This document shows, in pieces, positions 63,825 through 64,000 of a stretch of 64,000 bases of DNA. Position 1 is the stretch's first letter. Every line of letters begins with the position of its first letter. The translations under genes and the position numbers were made by a program. Where the stretch lies: contig PMYL01000008.1 of the NCBI GenBank assembly GCA_003170825.1, positions 46,669 to 110,668 on the forward strand. Reading direction: 5' to 3'. The notes beneath the pieces are model-generated. The model did no database searches. It worked only from the letters and a program-made list of their open reading frames with translations, and was not told the origin of the DNA. Source of the DNA: Acidobacteriaceae bacterium. GTDB taxonomy: Bacteria; Acidobacteriota; Terriglobia; Terriglobales; Acidobacteriaceae.

Positions 63825-64000
63825 TCATCCTTTGGCGGTGGTGAAGCGCTTGTTGACTTCGTGCCAGTTGACGACATTCCACCAGGCGGCGAGGTAGTCG
63901 GGACGGCGGTTCTGGTATTTGAGGTAGTAGGCGTGCTCCCAGACGTCGTTGCCGAGGATGGGGTAGAGGCCCTGGGTGAGGGGCGAGTCCTGGTTGGGGG
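63825..64000 (-). CDS. Fe/Mn superoxide dismutase (C-terminal part only)
   Basis: 58 codons to the TGA at 63825; the gene starts beyond the window. [20 protein letters not shown] contains the last two metal ligands (Asp and His of D-V-W-E-H), followed by [11 protein letters not shown]. Metal choice cannot be read from this part. Confidence 0.93.
   Translation of the reverse strand, partial: PNQDSPLTQGLYPILGNDVWEHAYYLKYQNRRPDYLAAWWNVVNWHEVNKRFTTAKG

Overview
The window looks like a chromosomal segment of a Gram-negative, GC-rich bacterium, most probably an acidobacterium (Terriglobia-type). This is inferred from an envelope Tol-Pal operon, a large hopanoid cluster of the hpnA/C/D/E/G/H/J type, many TTG/GTG starts, and dispersed GC-rich palindromic repeats in spacers and even inside genes. 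I could run no database search, so the taxonomy is inference. No rRNA, tRNA or CRISPR array was recognised.

Layout. 1-4.3 kb: Tol-Pal operon on the minus strand (tolQ, tolR, a TonB/TolA-type protein, tolB, pal, the last cut by the window edge), divergent from recN (4.5-6.1 kb). 6.2-8.2 kb: a compact minus-strand unit of a small protein with three 21-residue repeats and an asparagine-synthetase-like enzyme, read here as a possible new peptide natural-product (RiPP) locus with its own sigma70-type promoter. 8.8-10.8 kb: accessory patch with an intact BrnT/BrnA toxin-antitoxin pair, remnants of a second module, an NlpC/P60-like protein and an orphan secreted protein. 12.1-28 kb: isoprenoid and hopanoid synthesis (ispH, shc, hpnH, hpnA, hpnG, two zinc alcohol dehydrogenases, hpnC, hpnD, hpnE on plus; a pair of small DMT transporters and hpnJ on minus). 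28-31.6 kb: TolC-type protein, TPR protein and HlyD-type protein without an adjacent pump. 31.7-38.3 kb: queF, an MFS transporter, a secreted protein, a frameshifted TonB-domain gene, ispG, and an ABC-2 exporter.

38.4-51.9 kb: a more A+T-rich island that is the main discovery candidate. It holds a 59-residue precursor-like peptide missed by length filters, a PqqD/B1-like recognition protein, a B2-like transglutaminase-fold peptidase, an HPr-kinase-like kinase, three radical SAM enzymes, and a convergent operon with a nucleotidyltransferase, MacB-type ABC exporter, HlyD adaptor and TolC lipoprotein. It resembles a lasso-peptide cluster whose ATP-dependent cyclase is absent and replaced by radical SAM chemistry. 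A graveyard of IS3, IS30 and probable IS110 fragments (52.0-53.0 kb) borders it.

53.3-64 kb: housekeeping genes (pncB, a nuclease-like gene, an isoaspartyl-methyltransferase-like gene, a frameshifted beta-helix lipoprotein, tsaD, a CCA-adding-type tRNA nucleotidyltransferase, an HI0933-family flavoprotein, a secreted protein and the end of an Fe/Mn superoxide dismutase). Several of these genes carry in-frame copies of palindromic repeats.
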